DNA of 22,887 nucleotides from Anaerolineaceae bacterium UBA2260 (GTDB taxonomy: Bacteria > Chloroflexota > Anaerolineae > Anaerolineales > Anaerolineaceae): the NCBI GenBank assembly GCA_002347485.1, contig DDXM01000026.1:15169-38055 (forward strand). The letters are read 5' to 3'. The notes below the pieces were generated by a model that worked only from the letters and a program-made list of their open reading frames with translations, made no database searches and was not told the DNA's origin. Positions 20,626 through 22,887 of the stretch are shown piece by piece. The position numbers and the translations under genes were made by a program. Position 1 is the stretch's first letter. Each line of letters starts with the position of its first letter.

Positions 20626-21564
20626 ATGACATCCGAGAATGAAAAGATTGAATTGCTTGTCAAGCGAATTAAATATTCCCCAAGAAGAGAATGGGTTAAT
20701 TCATATTTTGACTTGGTGAAAAGAATTCTTGATGTAACTGACTTAAAAAATGATAATCCACGCCTTGTAATGTCTTTATCTCCAAATAGCACAGACTGGC
20801 TTTTTCCTGTAACAATCAATAATCGGTATGTTGTTGCTTTGCGTAAAAAGAAAGAAAATAAAAAAATCAGGCTTTTTGTTGGTTCGATTTTCAATTATTT
20901 AGCACGAGACATTCCTCAACTACAAGTCAGTTTTGATTCAAAAAGCGGGTGGGAACAATTTTCAAATCTTCGTGGCGAATATTCAGAGCCACCTTATTTT
21001 TTACGCTTTTCAAATTTTTCAGAATTCCTTTCTTGGTTAGAACCATCCGAGCATGTTTATGAAAGTTGGCGTGAAGCATTGTTAGCCGAAGTCGGACGGG
21101 CTAAATCATCTCCTTATAGAAAATCACATGAGCCAATCATGTATAAAATGGCGGTTGATGTAAATTTCAGAGCCGAGATTTTATATTTAGCGTATCCAGA
21201 AACCAAGCCGAGTTTGGGGTTATTACCCGAACAAATAGATAATCCGCACGAGTTTTACGAAGGCGCATCCCAACAAATAACGGTAAACACTTATGAGCGC
21301 AATTCAAAAGCCCGAAGTGCTTGTATCGAGCATTACGGCGCAAAATGTATTATTTGCGATTTTGATTTTCAGGGAAAATATGGTGAAATCGGAAAAGATT
21401 TTATTCATGTTCACCACACAAAACCATTAGGTGAAATTGGCGCAGAATATAAAGTTGACCCGATAAATGATTTATGCCCAGTTTGCCCTAATTGCCATGC
21501 CATGCTTCACAGGCGAAAACCGCCATTCAGCATTAACGAACTTCGGTCTATAATAAAAAGGTAA
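20626..21564 (+). CDS. HNH endonuclease (cassette 2)
   Basis: 312 residues from ATG 20626. The C-terminal ~90 residues form an HNH nuclease of the zinc-containing type: CIICDF (C241, C244), FIHVHHTKPL (H263/H264), NDLCPVCPNCHAMLHRR (N281, C287, C290, H291, H295). This arrangement is shared with McrA/ScoMcrA-like and other modification-dependent restriction HNH enzymes. The N-terminal ~200 residues, with many aromatic and charged residues (FLRFSNFSEFLSWLEPSEHVYESW), are not recognised and may read DNA modification. The gene is visibly AT-rich compared with the chromosome. No methyltransferase is adjacent, which favours a type IV restriction or other solitary defence role. That role is inference. 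Confidence 0.85.
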   Translation: MTSENEKIELLVKRIKYSPRREWVNSYFDLVKRILDVTDLKNDNPRLVMSLSPNSTDWLFPVTINNRYVVALRKKKENKKIRLFVGSIFNYLARDIPQLQVSFDSKSGWEQFSNLRGEYSEPPYFLRFSNFSEFLSWLEPSEHVYESWREALLAEVGRAKSSPYRKSHEPIMYKMAVDVNFRAEILYLAYPETKPSLGLLPEQIDNPHEFYEGASQQITVNTYERNSKARSACIEHYGAKCIICDFDFQGKYGEIGKDFIHVHHTKPLGEIGAEYKVDPINDLCPVCPNCHAMLHRRKPPFSINELRSIIKR

Positions 21565-21586
21565 AGAGTCTTGCAAGTCAAAAGCG

Positions 21587-21745
21587 TGCCAACAAAGCGT
21601 GCACCCGACTGGTGGGACTGCCGCTTCGCGGCGTGCGGTATTATCGAGCATTTCGCGGAGCGTGGCTTCGGGTTTTTTCTGCTCCCAAACAGAGTCCACG
21701 CCCGCCCACACGTACCCCGAAGGGGTATAACGCAAACCGTTGGTC
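21587..21745 (+). other. attC-like site 2 (end of HNH cassette)
   Basis: A 159-base site from R'' TGCCAAC to R' GTTGGTC. Outer arms GCGT...ACC and GGT...ACGC and the inner GTGGG / CCCAC stem give a long imperfect hairpin with further internal hairpins. Length and most of the sequence are shared with the site at 22442-22600. Confidence 0.78.
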
Positions 21746-21765
21746 TTCTGGTAAATTGGTAAATT

Positions 21766-22437
21766 TTGAATATCTGGTCTGCTAGAGAAAAATCATTACG
21801 CTGGCTAAATAATGAACTAGAGTCAGAAGGCGAGATTTTGCAAGAAGGTTTTGATTATCTCGGAGACTTCGTAAAACTATTTGAAAAAATAGGTCAAACC
21901 GAAGGTGAATCCGAGAAAGGGCTGTTTTGCAGAATCAGCAGTATTACTTTGGCAAAATATAGCCACTTATTATTAGGTTGTTATAGTCTCATACTGGATG
22001 GTCTTGCTCAAGAATCGGGAACATTGTTACGCCCACTCATTGAGACTTATGAATTTCTCGTTTATTTTCGGCAAGACAAAACGAGAATAAATCAGGCACT
22101 TGAAGACAAGTTACCATCGGCTGGAATTATTGGAAAAAAAATTTCAGGTGATTATCAAGATTTGCGAACATATCTCAACGACAACGCATCACATTTCAGT
22201 TATAAAATAGACTCTGTTCGGCATCTATTTGATGAGAATATTAAAATTCAGCCAGTACCCAACCACAGTCTGAAAGTTTTTCGTACAAATTTGCAGTTGC
22301 TCAACGCTTTTCAAGTTTTAATTTTGTTTGAAGCGGTAAATTGTTTGTTTGCAGTAGAGTTTGACGCAAACTCATTAGCCGATAAAATAGAAAAATGGCG
22401 TGATACCTGTATTAAGATTTTCCCGCCTGAAAAATGA
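21766..22437 (+). CDS. Cassette-borne protein of unknown function (cassette 3)
   Basis: 223 residues. The only workable start is TTG 21766 (or ATT just before it), since an in-frame stop lies at 21760-21762 and no internal Met codon occurs near the N terminus. A weak GGTAAA precedes it. The protein is helical. The central stretch YSHLLLGCYSLILDGLAQESGTLLRPLIETYEFLVYF resembles the core of DUF5677-like helical proteins, but this is tentative. The C-terminal part (NLQLLNAFQVLILFEAVNCLFAVEF) is hydrophobic. It could be a helical bundle or weakly membrane-associated. The gene is AT-rich and is followed after 4 bases by its attC. Function unknown. Confidence 0.72.
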   Translation: MNIWSAREKSLRWLNNELESEGEILQEGFDYLGDFVKLFEKIGQTEGESEKGLFCRISSITLAKYSHLLLGCYSLILDGLAQESGTLLRPLIETYEFLVYFRQDKTRINQALEDKLPSAGIIGKKISGDYQDLRTYLNDNASHFSYKIDSVRHLFDENIKIQPVPNHSLKVFRTNLQLLNAFQVLILFEAVNCLFAVEFDANSLADKIEKWRDTCIKIFPPEK

Positions 22438-22441
22438 CGAA

Positions 22442-22600
22442 GCCCAACAAAGCGTGCACCTGACGTGTGGGACTGCCGCTTCGCGGCGTGTGCGTTTTTC
22501 AAGCATTTCGCGGAGCGTGGCTTCGGGTTTTTCCTGCTCCCAAGCAGAATCCTCGCCCGCCCACACGTACCCCGAAGGGGTATAACGCAAGCCGTTAGAA
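22442..22600 (+). other. attC-like site 3 (end of cassette 3)
   Basis: A 159-base site from R'' GCCCAAC (22442-22448) to R' GTTAGAA (22594-22600). ACGTGTGGG (22463-22471) and CCCACACGT (22560-22568) form a perfect 9-base-pair stem, flanked by GCGT...ACC / GGT...ACGC. CCCCGAAGGGG forms an inner mini-hairpin. The differing R' implies that another cassette start, or the end of the array, follows. Confidence 0.8.
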
Positions 22601-22887
22601 AACCACCAGTAACTCCGCAGTGAGGACCGAGTCGAATTTACAGCTATGAGTTTAGACCAATGTTGAAATAGCAAAGTCTGGCTATGCTGGTGTATCTCCT
22701 TAGAGGGGACACGCGGGTACTCTCTTCACTCCCTTCGGTCGTACTCTGCACTCCCTTCGGTCGTACTCTGCACTCCCTTCGGTCGTAAATCTCATCCTGC
22801 AATATAGATTCAGTAAATCAATCATTAATAAGTAGTGATCAGGAAGTGTTTTTCCAAACTGGAAGGATTACGCAACCTTTTTTCTGT
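22601..22887. other. Non-coding tail of the window
   Basis: No convincing gene is seen. It begins at the last cassette boundary, holds a 22-base tandem repeat (22727-22786), and near the end a small TTCCA-AAC-TGGAA hairpin (about 22847-22863). It may be the start of a gene-less cassette or the edge of the array. Confidence 0.5.
22727..22786 (+). repeat. 22-base tandem repeat, about 2.7 copies
   Basis: The unit beginning CACTCCCTTCGGTCGTACTC occurs at 22727-22748 and 22749-22770 without change, and its first 16 bases recur at 22771-22786. Units are adjacent without spacers. It lies in non-coding sequence. Confidence 0.9.

Larger units (their letters stand above)
19666..22600 (+). mobile_element. 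Integron-type gene cassette array without integrase (CALIN), three cassettes
   Basis: Three single-gene cassettes lie in the same orientation, each ended by an attC-like site. The boundary bases confirm the structure, because a cassette excised as a circle must join its own two ends. Cassette 1 begins GTTGGGCTCAT (19666) and its attC begins with the exact 11-base complement, ending at 20473. Cassette 2 begins GTTGGCACGC (20588) and its attC begins with the exact 10-base complement, ending at 21593. Cassette 3 begins GTTGGTCTTC (21739) and its attC matches at 9 of 10 (ending 22448). Cassette genes are clearly AT-richer than the core genes and unrelated to each other. No integrase gene is in the window. 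Confidence 0.82.

Noticed and set aside
21472..21735. Minus-strand ORF with RYTPSGYVWAGVDSVWEQKKPEATLREML
   Set aside because: It is the reverse translation of the attC-like site. A similar ORF over 22375-22674 arises because the two sites are nearly identical, not from gene homology.
22375..22674. 99-residue minus-strand ORF and 61-residue plus-strand ORF (22400-22585)
   Set aside because: Both run through the third attC-like site and the end of cassette 3, with no ribosome-binding site.
22727..22786. Possible CRISPR array
   Set aside because: The 22-base units are directly adjacent with no unique spacers, and no cas genes are present.

Overview
The window reads as a chromosomal segment of a Chloroflexota bacterium, most likely of the Anaerolineae type. 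This is an inference. It rests on an archaeal-type HMG-CoA synthase, thiolase-like and DUF35 gene set beside a class II HMG-CoA reductase, on GC-rich core genes, and on TATAAT-type promoters. No rRNA or marker gene is present to prove it.

Layout. Positions 1-4206 hold the 3' end of threonine synthase, a soluble GAF-PAS histidine kinase, a degenerate metallo-beta-lactamase (MBL) fold protein, an endonuclease III-type glycosylase and a histidine phosphatase, all on the plus strand. Positions 4226-9122 hold a membrane protein of unknown function behind a near-consensus promoter, ribonuclease D overlapping a beta-CASP MBL nuclease, tRNA-Ser(CGA) and a YcaQ-type glycosylase. Positions 9144-12514 hold a minus-strand SWIM zinc-finger gene with an attenuator-like leader, a winged-helix-like protein, a UPF0173 hydrolase and a membrane-anchored Mrr-type nuclease. 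Positions 12489-14442 (minus) hold a tight operon of a PII-like protein, a CaCA cation exchanger and an HExxH peptidase-like protein.

Positions 14623-18705 hold an upper mevalonate pathway module in the order HMG-CoA reductase, HMG-CoA synthase, thiolase-like protein, DUF35 Zn-ribbon/OB protein. The thiolase-like protein lacks the nucleophilic Cys and both catalytic His residues, so it looks enzymatically dead while remaining in the position expected for a partner of the archaeal HMGS complex. Immediately downstream a HigB/HigA-type toxin-antitoxin pair lies between two near-identical copies of the last ~32 bases of the DUF35 gene.

Positions 19666-22600 are best explained as an integron-type cassette array without an integrase (a CALIN). 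Three AT-richer single-gene cassettes (DUF1883-TIR protein, HNH endonuclease, unknown protein) are each followed by an attC-like site. In each cassette the 5' boundary is complementary to its own attC 5' boundary (11, 10 and 9-of-10 bases). Two of the cassettes are plausible anti-phage or anti-DNA defence genes. The window ends in non-coding sequence with a 22-base tandem repeat.
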